Source of the DNA: Algoriphagus boritolerans DSM 17298 = JCM 18970 | GTDB lineage: Bacteria > Bacteroidota > Bacteroidia > Cytophagales > Cyclobacteriaceae | Direction: 5' to 3' | DNA: 64,000 nt | NCBI RefSeq assembly: GCF_900108085.1 | Contig: NZ_FNVR01000003.1 | Coordinates: forward strand, 62,001 to 126,000 | Shown here: piece by piece, positions 34,924-43,535 of the stretch | How the letters are laid out: every line of letters starts with the position of its first letter | Numbering within the stretch: the stretch's first letter is position 1 | Program-made: the position numbers and the translations under genes | The notes under the pieces: generated by a model | The model's input: the letters and a program-made list of their open reading frames with translations, nothing else | Databases searched by the model: none | Told to the model about the DNA's origin: nothing

Positions 34924-36654
34924 ATGAGTTCAATTGATCCGACAATCTTACGCAAAGCACAAAGCTGGCTGGATGGAAATGTGGATGCCGATACCAAGGC
35001 ATCAATCAAGAAACTAATCGCTGATAATTCCACCGAACTGGTGGATTCCTTTTATCAAGACCTCGAGTTTGGTACGGGCGGATTAAGAGGCCTGATGGGT
35101 GTAGGTACGAACCGAATAAACATCTACACGATAGGAATGGCTACGCAAGGATTGGCAAATTACCTCCTGAAATCCTTCCCTGGTCAAGAAATCAAGGTGG
35201 CGATCACCCATGACTGCCGGATTAACAACACGCTTTTTGCAAAAACAACCGCTGATGTTTTTACGGCGAATGGCATAAAAGTATTGTATTTCAGAGAAAT
35301 GCGTCCCACCCCCATGCTATCCTTCGCTGTCAGGCATTTTGGGTGCAAAAGTGGAGTCATGATCACCGCCTCACACAACCCCAAAGAATATAACGGTTAC
35401 AAAGCCTATTGGGAAGACGGAGCCCAGGTCGTAGCACCTCATGACACCAATATCATAAAAGAGGTACAGAAGATCACCTCTTTTGATCAGGTCAACTGGA
35501 ATAAAAACGATTCACTTTTTGAATACATCGAAGAAGACTTTGATGCGATTTACATGGATTTGGTAAAGGGATTGAGTTTGTCCCCCGATGCCATACGAGC
35601 ACAGAAAGCTATGCCAATCGTATTTTCTCCTATTCATGGAGCCTCCGGCAAAATGGTGCCTGCAGCGCTTAAGGCCTATGGTTTTGAAAATGTACATATT
35701 GTCAAAGAACAAGGCGAGCCTGATGGTAATTTCCCAACGGTCATTTATCCTAATCCTGAAGAAGCGGAAGCGCTTACCATGGCGATCGAACTGGGTAGAA
35801 AGGTAAACGCAGAATTGGTTTTGGCCTGTGACCCGGACGGAGACCGATTTGCTGCGGTTGTGCCGGATGAAGCGGGCGAATTTGAGCTACTCAACGGGAA
35901 TCAATCCGCGGCCATGCTCAGCTATTACTTGCTCAGCAAATGGAAAGAAGCCGGTAAACTGGACGGGAATCAATTTATGGTCAATACCATTGTAACCACC
36001 GAGTTGATCAATGAAATCGCCGCTGGCTTTGGGGTGAAATGTTTCAATGTTTTGACAGGATTCAAAAATATCGCTTCAGTAATACTACAGCTGGAAGGCA
36101 AGGAAACCTTCATTGGTGGCGGGGAGGAATCTTATGGTTATCTGGTTGGAGATTTTGTGAGAGACAAAGATGCAGTAAGTGCCGCAGCAATTTTTGCAGA
36201 ATTGATAGCGTACTATAAAATTCAAGGTAAAAATGCATTTGATGTTTTGGCAGAGATCTACTCAAAGTTTGGTTTTTACAAGGAATCCCTAATCTCGGTA
36301 ACCAAAAAAGGGAAAGACGGTGCTGAACAGATCCAAGCCTTGATGAATGATTTCAGAACAAATCCCCCTACCCAAATAAACGGGATAAAGGTGGATCGAA
36401 TCGTGGATGTGAAAAATTCCACCATTACCCACCTCAAAACCGGTAAGGTAGAAAAACTGGACATGGAGAAATCCAATGTGATGCAGTTTTATCTGGCAGA
36501 TGGCAGCAAAATCTCTGCAAGACCTTCAGGAACAGAACCAAAAATCAAATACTATTTCTCTGTCAGTGCGACTTTGTCTGATCCAAAGGATTACCGAAAA
36601 GTAGAAGCAGAATTGGTGTCTAGATTGGAAGGATTAAAGAATTATTTCAGCTAA
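34924..36654 (+). CDS. Phosphohexomutase (phosphoglucomutase/phosphomannomutase)
   Basis: A 576-residue alpha-D-phosphohexomutase: the phosphoserine loop VMITASHNPKEYNGYK, the metal-binding loop DPDGDRFA, the GGGEESYGY sugar-binding loop and the C-terminal phosphate loop RPSGTEPKIK. It interconverts hexose-1- and hexose-6-phosphates in the cytoplasm. Length (about 580) is that of the PgcA/YbbT branch. A strong terminator follows. Confidence 0.93.
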   Translation: MSSIDPTILRKAQSWLDGNVDADTKASIKKLIADNSTELVDSFYQDLEFGTGGLRGLMGVGTNRINIYTIGMATQGLANYLLKSFPGQEIKVAITHDCRINNTLFAKTTADVFTANGIKVLYFREMRPTPMLSFAVRHFGCKSGVMITASHNPKEYNGYKAYWEDGAQVVAPHDTNIIKEVQKITSFDQVNWNKNDSLFEYIEEDFDAIYMDLVKGLSLSPDAIRAQKAMPIVFSPIHGASGKMVPAALKAYGFENVHIVKEQGEPDGNFPTVIYPNPEEAEALTMAIELGRKVNAELVLACDPDGDRFAAVVPDEAGEFELLNGNQSAAMLSYYLLSKWKEAGKLDGNQFMVNTIVTTELINEIAAGFGVKCFNVLTGFKNIASVILQLEGKETFIGGGEESYGYLVGDFVRDKDAVSAAAIFAELIAYYKIQGKNAFDVLAEIYSKFGFYKESLISVTKKGKDGAEQIQALMNDFRTNPPTQINGIKVDRIVDVKNSTITHLKTGKVEKLDMEKSNVMQFYLADGSKISARPSGTEPKIKYYFSVSATLSDPKDYRKVEAELVSRLEGLKNYFS

Positions 36655-36673
36655 AAAAACCGTAGTCAAATGT

Positions 36674-36706
36674 AAAAAAGCACCGGGAAATCGGTGCTTT
36701 TTTTTT
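36674..36706 (+). terminator. Rho-independent terminator
   Basis: Stem AAAAAGCACCG / CGGTGCTTTTT (36675-36685 and 36692-36702) followed by T-run, after the mutase stop. Confidence 0.92.
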
Positions 36707-36753
36707 GAAATCATCCCAATCGATGGAGCTGGTTTTGGCTGAAAAATTCTTGA

Positions 36754-37698
36754 CTATTCTCTCCCGATATGAACAAGTGCATCCCCGACGTTCACTACAG
36801 GGTTATTGTTTAATCCGATGACATGACCATTGGAATTGGCCTTTACAGGCACAATCACCTGACCGTAAGGATCTGATATCCTGGCGATAATTTGACCTTT
36901 TTTTATTGATTCACCCAATTTCACGGAGGAGTAGAAAATCCCAGAAGCTTTGCCTCGTGTCCATTCGCTGTCTTTGAGTATCAAAGTAGCATGTGCAGTA
37001 TGCGGGTAATCGATCATATTAAGATGATGAAGCAATCGCCTGGTTCCCAAAATCCCTTCATCAATCGCTAAATTATCCAAACGCATACTTTCCCCTCCCT
37101 CAAAAACCAAGAGATGTTTTCGGGCATTGAAGGCTGTTTTTCGGAAAGATTTTTCGATGTGTTTGGTGTTAACGACATAATAGGTCCCAAATGCCTTTGC
37201 CAGCTCCAATGCGATTTTGTCTTTGAAATCCACACGGATTTGAGGCTGGTTGGATAGCATTCGGCCGCCGGTATGAAAATCTATTCCGTAATCTATCTGG
37301 GGAATGATCTGTTCGCTCAGGATATAAGCAATACGGGAAGCAAGAGAACCTTTTTTATTTCCCGGGAAACTCCGGTTGAGATCACGCCCATCAGGAAAAG
37401 TCCGGCTATTGGATAAAAACCCATAGATATTAACCAGCGGAATCACAATCAGCGTTCCTTTGAGCAATTCCAAGCCGGAGTCAATTTCCTCCAATATCCG
37501 CTTGGCAGTAAATATCCCATTGATCTCATCTCCGTGAATTCCCCCACTGATCAGCACGACTGGTCCTTCCTCTTTTGCGGACCGGATGAAAATAGGAAGA
37601 TCAATTAAGGTGTGCGTGGGAAGTTTGGCTATAGGTAATTCGATGTTGACTGATTGACCGGGGCGAATCCGGATGCCATTGATCAGAACTTCTTTCAT
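36754..37698 (-). CDS. Succinylglutamate desuccinylase/aspartoacylase-type zinc hydrolase
   Basis: A 314-residue protein with zinc motif GGIHGDEINGIF (H-x-x-E) and the later GIDFHTGG segment. This is the AstE/AspA group of the M14-like fold, which hydrolyses N-acyl amino acids. The C-terminal 90 residues form a separate beta domain (GQIIARISDPYGQ, KANSNGHVIG) as in the AspA group. Exact substrate is unknown. It is divergent from murB across 78 bp. Confidence 0.85.
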   Translation of the reverse strand: MKEVLINGIRIRPGQSVNIELPIAKLPTHTLIDLPIFIRSAKEEGPVVLISGGIHGDEINGIFTAKRILEEIDSGLELLKGTLIVIPLVNIYGFLSNSRTFPDGRDLNRSFPGNKKGSLASRIAYILSEQIIPQIDYGIDFHTGGRMLSNQPQIRVDFKDKIALELAKAFGTYYVVNTKHIEKSFRKTAFNARKHLLVFEGGESMRLDNLAIDEGILGTRRLLHHLNMIDYPHTAHATLILKDSEWTRGKASGIFYSSVKLGESIKKGQIIARISDPYGQVIVPVKANSNGHVIGLNNNPVVNVGDALVHIGRE

Positions 37699-37776
37699 TA
37701 AATGGTCAGGAAGATTGGTGGTTTTGTTTCACATTGGCTCAAAATCTTGCTTATTTCACACGACAAAACCAAGTGC

Positions 37777-38790
37777 ATGAATATACAAGAAAACATTTCT
37801 CTGAGAGGTCTTAATACATTTGGTATTGCCAAAAACGCCAGATTTTTTACAGTAGTAGCCAGTATAAATGGCCTAAAGGAAGCCTTGGCTTGGGCGAAAA
37901 AACAAAATCAAAAGGTTCTGATCCTTGGAGGAGGCAGCAATATTTTATTGACGGCTGATTTTGACGGATTGGTCATCAAAATAGAAATCAAGGGAATAAA
38001 ACTCATCGAGGAAAGTGAAGACTATTATTGGATTGAGGTGGGTGCAGGGGAGATTTGGCATGACTTGGTCATGTATGCCATCACTCAAAACTGGGCGGGG
38101 CTCGAAAACCTTTCCCTGATTCCGGGAACCGTAGGAGCCTCTCCCATGCAAAATATCGGAGCCTATGGAGTTGAAATTCAGGAGGTCTTTGAGAGTCTCC
38201 TTGCCTTGGATCGTGAGAAACTTACACTTAAAACCTTTTCTAAAGAGGAATGCAAATTCGGATATCGTGAAAGTGTATTCAAGCATGGGTTTAAAGATCA
38301 GTATGTCATTTGTTCCGTTCGCTTCAAACTCAGAAAAAAACCAGAGCTAAAAGTAGAATATGGAGCAATCCGGGATGTATTGAACGAAAATGGAATTCAT
38401 AATCCCGGCATACGGGAAATCAGTGATGCCGTCATTGCTATTCGAAGCTCCAAACTTCCTGATCCAAAGGAAATTGGAAATGCAGGTTCATTTTTTAAAA
38501 ATCCGACAATCGACCAGGCTAAATTCACTGAACTGAAGTCAAATTTCCCAGAAATACCCGGTTACCCAACCCAAGAAGGTATGAAAGTACCTGCAGGATG
38601 GCTGATCGAACAGGCAGGCTGGAAAGGAAAAAGAATCGGAGAAGTAGGAGTTCACGCCAAACAGGCCCTAGTCTTGGTTAATTATGGTGATGGTGACGGA
38701 ATGGAAATCATCAGATTGTCGGAGCAAATTAGGTCTTCTGTGAAAGAAAAATTCGGGATTGAACTCCAGCCAGAAGTCAACTTCATTTAA
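37777..38790 (+). CDS. murB: UDP-N-acetylenolpyruvylglucosamine reductase
   Basis: A 337-residue FAD enzyme with the MurB motifs: VLGGGSNILL (FAD loop), SLIPGTVGASPMQNIGAYGVE, GSFFKNP (Ser of the proton donor) and the terminal QPEVNFI with the conserved Glu. It reduces UDP-GlcNAc-enolpyruvate to UDP-MurNAc in cell-wall synthesis. The ATG at 37777 is chosen over one at 37702, which would add 25 residues without homology. Its stop overlaps the stop of the convergent deaminase gene by 3 bp. Confidence 0.95.
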   Translation: MNIQENISLRGLNTFGIAKNARFFTVVASINGLKEALAWAKKQNQKVLILGGGSNILLTADFDGLVIKIEIKGIKLIEESEDYYWIEVGAGEIWHDLVMYAITQNWAGLENLSLIPGTVGASPMQNIGAYGVEIQEVFESLLALDREKLTLKTFSKEECKFGYRESVFKHGFKDQYVICSVRFKLRKKPELKVEYGAIRDVLNENGIHNPGIREISDAVIAIRSSKLPDPKEIGNAGSFFKNPTIDQAKFTELKSNFPEIPGYPTQEGMKVPAGWLIEQAGWKGKRIGEVGVHAKQALVLVNYGDGDGMEIIRLSEQIRSSVKEKFGIELQPEVNFI

Positions 38791-39269
38791 ATCAAGGGAT
38801 CTGACACCGGAAGACTTTTACTGTATCGCTCCACTTCCACTCCGAATTTTTTGAGAAAATCCACTCCCTCATCTGAAGAAATCCCCTTGTACTCGGCATA
38901 GGAAAATAAGTAGATGACCTTTGAAATCCCCATGGAAAAAATAATTCTTGCACACGGCAAGCATGGCGCCAGGGTCACATAGAGTGTGGATCCTTCCACG
39001 GTTGTGTTGTTCTTCACAGCATATAGAATGGCATTTTGCTCGGCATGTAGCGCAAGAGAGCAACTCCCCTTACTGTCCCGAGCACAGCCATGCTCAGGAA
39101 ATTCCAAGTCACAATTGTGGGTTCCAGCCGGCGGACCATTGTACCCGATAGAAATAATTCTCGTCTCTTTAGTCAGGACGGCACCTACATGCTTTTTGAT
39201 GCAGTGGGATCTCTTGGCAAGGTTTACTGCCAATTCCATAAAAATATCGTCAAAATCAGGTCTGCTCAT
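38787..39269 (-). CDS. dCMP deaminase (deoxycytidylate/cytidine deaminase fold)
   Basis: A 160-residue protein with the zinc-binding HAEQNA motif and PCLPCAR (Cys pair), plus the GYNGPPAGTHNC and GSCSLALHAE segments of ComE/dCMP deaminase. It converts dCMP to dUMP (thymidylate supply). The longer plausible start at 39398 is rejected: it would place the leader in the divergent region. It ends tail to tail with murB, 3 bp overlap. Confidence 0.9.
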   Translation of the reverse strand: MSRPDFDDIFMELAVNLAKRSHCIKKHVGAVLTKETRIISIGYNGPPAGTHNCDLEFPEHGCARDSKGSCSLALHAEQNAILYAVKNNTTVEGSTLYVTLAPCLPCARIIFSMGISKVIYLFSYAEYKGISSDEGVDFLKKFGVEVERYSKSLPVSDPLI

Positions 39270-39402
39270 GAAAATTCGTTTGGCAAAAATAGTAAACCCA
39301 CTCATTCTTGAGAAAAAGATTGTAAATAAAGGCTTGTGTTTTTTCGTTAAGGAAGAAAACCTAACTTTCAATATCAGCTCTCCAATATCCCAATACACAG
39401 AT

Positions 39403-39972
39403 ATGAAGTGGAAATTTCAGCATAGTATCTTATCCTTATTCCTTGTAGTCTTTTCTTCCTGCAGTTCGATTGAAGTGTTCAATGAAAACAATGAGCTGCC
39501 TCTGGTAAGACCCTATCAAACGTTCGTCATAATTAATAAGGAAGTCGGTATGAGAGGATTTTCATCTCAATTCATCGATGAATTGGTTCAAATTCAAATC
39601 CAGGAGACACTCGAGAATGCAGGAATGATCTACGATTCCAAGCAACCCGATGTAGTTATCCGCTACCATTCAAATGAAGACATAAGGCAGAGAGAGGTGA
39701 TTAATAATCTAAATCCCTATCCATTTTGGGGTTACCGAGTCTATAATCCATGGATTTTCTACCCCTATCAAGACAACCGAATATCCACAAGTAATTATGA
39801 GCTTTTGCAGGTGATTGTTGATTTCATAGACCCTGTCCAGGATAAATTCCTCATGACTTTAACCGGGGTCACGGAGGTATCAAGCCCCAAGCAAAAGCAG
39901 AAACGAGTGGAAAAAACGCTGGATTCGGTATTAAGATTCTTTATAAGTCAAAACAATCAAACCCGAAATTGA
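39403..39972 (+). CDS. DUF4136 lipoprotein
   Basis: A 189-residue protein with a lipobox FSSC (lipid site in the SLFLVVFSSCSS signal) and then the DUF4136 fold: TFVIINKEVGMRGF, QIQETLENAGMIYDSKQPDVVIRYHSNED, then WGYRVYNPWIFYPYQ. Function unknown, outer membrane facing. ATG at 39403 is used as it gives the signal peptide. It is followed by the DUF962 gene after 1 bp, a probable operon. Confidence 0.8.
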   Translation: MKWKFQHSILSLFLVVFSSCSSIEVFNENNELPLVRPYQTFVIINKEVGMRGFSSQFIDELVQIQIQETLENAGMIYDSKQPDVVIRYHSNEDIRQREVINNLNPYPFWGYRVYNPWIFYPYQDNRISTSNYELLQVIVDFIDPVQDKFLMTLTGVTEVSSPKQKQKRVEKTLDSVLRFFISQNNQTRN

Positions 39973-39973
39973 A

Positions 39974-40300
39974 ATGGAAAAAAAATATTCAACCCTTAAA
40001 GAATTCTATCCCTTTTACCTGGAAGAACACCAAAATCATACCTGTCGAATCCTTCACTTTGTAGGAACGGGCCTGGTCCTTTTGATTCTTGTAGGAGGAA
40101 TTGTGTCGGGAAAGTATGGTTGGTTATTTACGATCCCGGTAGTGGGATATGGATTTGCCTGGGTAGGTCATTTTTTCTTTGAGAAAAATAAACCAGCCAC
40201 CTTCAACTATCCACTCTACAGCCTTGCTTCTGACTTTCTTTTGTTTTTTGATTTATTAACTGGCAAGGAGCATTTCAAGAAAAATGCAAAAAATCTATGA
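39974..40300 (+). CDS. DUF962/Mpo1-like membrane protein (putative Fe(II) dioxygenase)
   Basis: A 108-residue protein with two to three hydrophobic segments and the family histidines: FYLEEHQNHTCRILHFVGTG at the start and FAWVGHFFFEKNKP in the middle. The yeast member Mpo1 uses these to bind iron and cleaves one carbon from 2-hydroxy fatty acids derived from phytosphingosine. The same substrate class is implied by the FA2H-like gene at 4028. The gene starts 1 bp after the DUF4136 stop. Bacterial substrates are unproven. Confidence 0.75.
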   Translation: MEKKYSTLKEFYPFYLEEHQNHTCRILHFVGTGLVLLILVGGIVSGKYGWLFTIPVVGYGFAWVGHFFFEKNKPATFNYPLYSLASDFLLFFDLLTGKEHFKKNAKNL

Positions 40301-40327
40301 ATAGTGCCAAATTTTTCTGGCAAAGAA

Positions 40328-40359
40328 TTTGTTAATATAAAAAAACGGCTGTATTTTTG
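40328..40359 (+). promoter_or_regulatory. Bacteroidota-type promoter of the lone receiver gene
   Basis: TTTG (40328-40331) and a perfect -7 box TATTTTTG (40352-40359) with a 20-bp spacer, 42 bp before the ATG at 40402. Confidence 0.75.
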
Positions 40360-40401
40360 TATGGTTATTAATGTATTTCAAAACCAAATTTTTGCACTTC
40401 G

Positions 40402-40758
40402 ATGCTTACAATAGTTCTCATAGACGATGATCCGATCAGCACATTTGTGACTGAAAAATTGATCCTGAAAAATGTCAAGGAACCTTGTAAGTTCTACAAA
40501 TATCAAAGTGCAAAAACTGCATTGAACGAGATTAATGAAATCAAACCCAATTACCTCTTTTTGGATCTCAATATGCCGGAAATGAATGGATGGGATTTTT
40601 TAGATCAATTTCACCCGGACAATGATGATGCCCAAATCTATATTTTGAGCAGTTCTGTAGACCAAAGGGACATCACCAAAGCCAGTCAATACCAAGTTGT
40701 AAAAGACTATTTGTCAAAGCCTCTGATAAAAAAATCGATCAAGTTGATTTTTAACTGA
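40402..40758 (+). CDS. Single-domain response regulator (receiver only)
   Basis: A 118-residue receiver: acidic pocket IDDD (8-10), phosphoacceptor Asp55 in LFLDLNMP, switch Ser in ILSSS and Lys in KDYLSKPL near the end. There is no output domain, as for the gene at 13825. It has its own consensus promoter. Partner kinase unknown. Confidence 0.9.
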   Translation: MLTIVLIDDDPISTFVTEKLILKNVKEPCKFYKYQSAKTALNEINEIKPNYLFLDLNMPEMNGWDFLDQFHPDNDDAQIYILSSSVDQRDITKASQYQVVKDYLSKPLIKKSIKLIFN

Positions 40759-40842
40759 TCGTTCATCCATCATTTTTTCAAGCCTACCCCATTTTTTCAA
40801 ACCTACAATCACGTAATTGGTTATAGTAGGAAAAATTAAACT

Positions 40843-41328
40843 ATGGCAAAGGCAAATCCTAAACTAATAAAAGCGATAGAAGATACGGCTTCCAAACTTT
40901 TGAACGGAGCCAATTACCAATGGGGACATATGGGTGCATGCAACTGCGGAAACCTTGCCCAAGAACTAACCCACCTGACCAAGGGAGAAATTCATCAATA
41001 TGCTATGCAAAAACAGGGTGACTGGAATGAACAAGTCCTTGAATATTGCCCTAGCAGTGGCTATCCGATTGATCTGATGATTTCTAAAATGCTTGAGTTT
41101 GGACTCACTCTAGAAGATTTGGCAAATTTGGAAAAGCTTTCAGATCACTCCATTCTAAGTCGAATCCCAAAAGAAAGAAGAGACCAAATCAACAAAAATT
41201 CCAGAGAGGATGTAGTCTTATACATGGAAACTTGGGCCAAAATTTTAAGAGAAAATTGGATCTTAGATAATGAGACACCCATTGAACTGGAACTGAAAAA
41301 AAAATTAGAGTTACCCGTATTGGTGTAA
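40843..41328 (+). CDS. Conserved hypothetical soluble protein
   Basis: A 161-residue protein, no signal or membrane segment. The N-terminal half holds NYQWGHMGACNCGNLAQELTHL, with two closely spaced cysteines; the rest is helical and charged (SRIPKERRDQINKNSRED). I do not recognise the family. Confidence 0.55.
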   Translation: MAKANPKLIKAIEDTASKLLNGANYQWGHMGACNCGNLAQELTHLTKGEIHQYAMQKQGDWNEQVLEYCPSSGYPIDLMISKMLEFGLTLEDLANLEKLSDHSILSRIPKERRDQINKNSREDVVLYMETWAKILRENWILDNETPIELELKKKLELPVLV

Positions 41329-41385
41329 TTAAAAATTTGTCTTATTTCGCATCGGTTAAACATTAAAAGCCCTATAAAAACAGCT

Positions 41386-41589
41386 ATGGAGGATTTTGAA
41401 GAAGATTTCGAAGAAATTGATGATTTCGAAGAAGATGATGAATTCGAAGACGATTTTGAAGACGAATATGACCTTGATGAGGAAACAGAATTCCTGGATG
41501 ACAACATCGTAGATTTCGGAGAGGAGGAAGATGATTTTGAAGATGCAGATGAAATCGTAGAAGATGACTTCGAGGACGATTTGGATTAA
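41386..41589 (+). CDS. Hyperacidic 67-residue protein
   Basis: A 67-residue reading frame in which 44 residues are Asp or Glu, 9 are Phe and none is Lys or Arg. It reads as short acidic runs separated by Phe (FEEDFEE, DDFEDD). Such proteins are disordered and could bind basic proteins, metal ions or nucleic-acid-binding proteins. Base composition is GA-rich and repetitive, so it could instead be a low-complexity expansion. The opposite-strand frame is serine-rich and is a shadow. No homology claimed. Confidence 0.45.
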   Translation: MEDFEEDFEEIDDFEEDDEFEDDFEDEYDLDEETEFLDDNIVDFGEEEDDFEDADEIVEDDFEDDLD

Positions 41590-41622
41590 TTCTTAAATCG
41601 CAGCGGGAAAGGTTGTTTTGCT

Positions 41623-41653
41623 TTTGTAAAATCGGGTTCCGGCACTATCTTCG
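41623..41653 (+). promoter_or_regulatory. Bacteroidota-type promoter of the 49-residue protein
   Basis: TTTG (41623-41626) and TATCTTCG (41646-41653, one mismatch to TAnnTTTG) with a 19-bp spacer, 30 bp before the ATG at 41684. Confidence 0.6.
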
Positions 41654-41683
41654 TGCATCCAAGTGAATTATAAAATTTAGCAA

Positions 41684-41833
41684 ATGATACTATTAGACAT
41701 TTTCAGTTCTCCAATCATGCCAGGTGCGCAATTATTTTTGTTGATTGTATGCATTTTAATAGGGCTTGGCGCAGGACTTTCTGCCATTGATGTTCGAAGT
41801 ACTTTCAGCAAGAAAAAGAAAGCTGATCATTGA
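41684..41833 (+). CDS. 49-residue single-pass membrane protein
   Basis: Reading frame MILLDIFSSP... of 49 residues with one transmembrane helix (about 16-35, LFLLIVCILIGLGAG) and a basic C-terminal end (FSKKKKADH). It has its own promoter and its own strong terminator, which supports a real gene. No family recognised; small membrane proteins of this type often modulate transporters or sensors. Confidence 0.55.
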   Translation: MILLDIFSSPIMPGAQLFLLIVCILIGLGAGLSAIDVRSTFSKKKKADH

Positions 41834-41853
41834 TCTAAAACCAATTTAATTTT

Positions 41854-41878
41854 AGGAGGCTAAGCCTCCTTTTTTTTT
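41854..41878 (+). terminator. Rho-independent terminator
   Basis: Stem AGGAGGC / GCCTCCT (41854-41860 and 41864-41870) with TTTTTTTT, 21 bp after the small-protein stop. Confidence 0.92.
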
Positions 41879-41992
41879 ACCCAAATTTCCAGAAAAATAT
41901 TCCTTGACAAGGATTTGCGAAAGCGATCAGTATCAATCATCTTTTGCAGAAAGGCAGCCTATCTGTATTATATAAAATCAAAAACTATTCTT

Positions 41993-42430
41993 ATGAAAGC
42001 TCAGAACTATAAAAATCACGCACGCTATTATCCATTCCATCATTTTATAATCACCCCGCTGACCTTGATCTATCTTGGAATTACGGTGTATCGATTAGAT
42101 TTTACAGGCGAAGAAAATACTTACGCCAGCCTATATTCACTACTTGGAGCTATCATTCTTGTTTTACTTCCACTTCTAGCTAGAATTTATGCACTAAAAA
42201 CCCAAAACAGAATAATCCTCCTAGAGATGCGTCAACGCTACTTTCATTTAACTGGTAATTCATTCTATCCTATTGAACGTCAGCTTAGACTAGGTCAAAT
42301 TATTGCGTTAAGATTTGCAGGTGATGAAGAGTTGGCAAACTTAATCGAGCAAACTATCCTTAAAAAATTAAGCCCGAAGGAAATCAAACTTCAGATAAAA
42401 GACTGGCAGGGAGACTACCGAAGAGTTTAA
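41993..42430 (+). CDS. DUF6526 family membrane protein
   Basis: A 145-residue protein beginning MKAQNYKNHARYYPFHHF, the diagnostic start of DUF6526, with two transmembrane helices and a cytosolic helical part (RQRYFHLTGNSFYPIERQLRLGQIIALRFAGDEEL). Function unknown. The ATG at 41993 fits the family start; the longer frame upstream is not used. It overlaps the convergent glycerate kinase gene by 4 bp. Confidence 0.8.
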   Translation: MKAQNYKNHARYYPFHHFIITPLTLIYLGITVYRLDFTGEENTYASLYSLLGAIILVLLPLLARIYALKTQNRIILLEMRQRYFHLTGNSFYPIERQLRLGQIIALRFAGDEELANLIEQTILKKLSPKEIKLQIKDWQGDYRRV

Positions 42431-43533
42431 CTAAATTTTTCATCCAAAATTGCCATGCCAATTAGCCTGTCAAGATTTTGACGCGCTTTTTCTTTGTAAT
42501 CTACAGATGAAAAATCCAAATCAGGAAGTTCTAATACCAAATCGAAACCAGCATTTCGTCCCCCTTGGCCAGAAGTAATCAAGGCAATCTTTTTCCCATA
42601 ACTACGCGCCAAGCTTAGCAGTCCATAGCTTGCTTTTCCTTGATCACTTTGGAAATCATACTGCCCCTCACCCGTGATAATCCAGTCTGAATTGGCAATT
42701 TTTCTTTGAATCCCAACTAAGTCAAAAAAATAAGCCGCTCCAAATTTGATTTCTGTGGGAAAGAAAAAATCCAAGCCCAAAGCGATACCACCGGCGGCAC
42801 CATAGCCTGAAGTATCAACCCATTCTTTCTTGGTTTTCATGATCAACAAATCAAGTACTTTTTTACAAGCTCGGTCATACCAATCAAGCTTGTCAATCGG
42901 AATACCTTTCTGAGGGCCAAAGACTTGAACAGCTCCAAACTCACCAAAAAAAGGATTGTTCACATCACAGAGACAGGTAAAATTAACTTCTGGAAGGTTG
43001 GGTGTCAGCTGAATATGTTTTATAGCTTCCAAAAATTTTGGAGAAAATACCGTCAACTCCCTTCCTTTTTCATCCAAAAACAAGACCCCCAATGCTCTTA
43101 AAATGCCGATACCAAGGTCAACGGTTGCACTCCCTCCCAGCCCAAGCACAACTTCTTTGGCTCCCCATTCAACAGCCTTTCTGATCAATAGCCCTGTTCC
43201 ATAAGTTGAGGCGGAGAAAGGATCCCGTTGTGTAAACTCAAGCGATCCAATTCCCGATACGGTGGAAACGTCGATATAGGCTTTATGGAAGGCCGGAGCC
43301 CATCCAAAATAGCCCATCATTGGCTGCCCAATTGCATTTAAGGACGGGACAAAAACTTTTTCCAGGCCCAAAGAATCAATCAACAAGCTGCAAGTGCCAT
43401 CTCCCCCGTCTGCAACCGGCTGGATTTGACACTCAGCGCCTTGAATCTGTTCTAATTGAGCTCCAATAATTTTCGCAGCATCAGTAGCTGAAATTGTTCC
43501 TTTAAATGCATTGGGCGCAATTAAAAACCTCAT
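42427..43533 (-). CDS. Glycerate kinase (GlxK/GarK family)
   Basis: A 368-residue protein with N-terminal LIAPNAFKGTISATDAA, VADGGDGTCSLL, VLGLGGSATVDLGIG, TCLCDVNNPF and the C-terminal ITGEGQYDFQSDQGKA of the class I/II glycerate kinase (GK family). It phosphorylates glycerate to 2-phosphoglycerate (or 3-PG). The ATG at 43533 is 2 bp after the symporter stop; a GTG at 43536 overlaps that stop. It is the second gene of an operon with the alanine/glycine symporter. Confidence 0.9.
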   Translation of the reverse strand: MRFLIAPNAFKGTISATDAAKIIGAQLEQIQGAECQIQPVADGGDGTCSLLIDSLGLEKVFVPSLNAIGQPMMGYFGWAPAFHKAYIDVSTVSGIGSLEFTQRDPFSASTYGTGLLIRKAVEWGAKEVVLGLGGSATVDLGIGILRALGVLFLDEKGRELTVFSPKFLEAIKHIQLTPNLPEVNFTCLCDVNNPFFGEFGAVQVFGPQKGIPIDKLDWYDRACKKVLDLLIMKTKKEWVDTSGYGAAGGIALGLDFFFPTEIKFGAAYFFDLVGIQRKIANSDWIITGEGQYDFQSDQGKASYGLLSLARSYGKKIALITSGQGGRNAGFDLVLELPDLDFSSVDYKEKARQNLDRLIGMAILDEKFS

Positions 43534-43535
43534 CA

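Noticed and set aside
38986-39402. Upstream extension of the DUF4136 lipoprotein frame to 38986
   Set aside because: It runs antisense through the dCMP deaminase gene and would bury the signal peptide at residue 140; ATG at 39403 gives a clean lipoprotein signal.
41145-41507. Serine-rich minus-strand frame of 120 residues
   Set aside because: It is the antisense of the hyperacidic gene and the end of the preceding gene; GAA/GAT repeats read as Ser on the other strand. No independent support.
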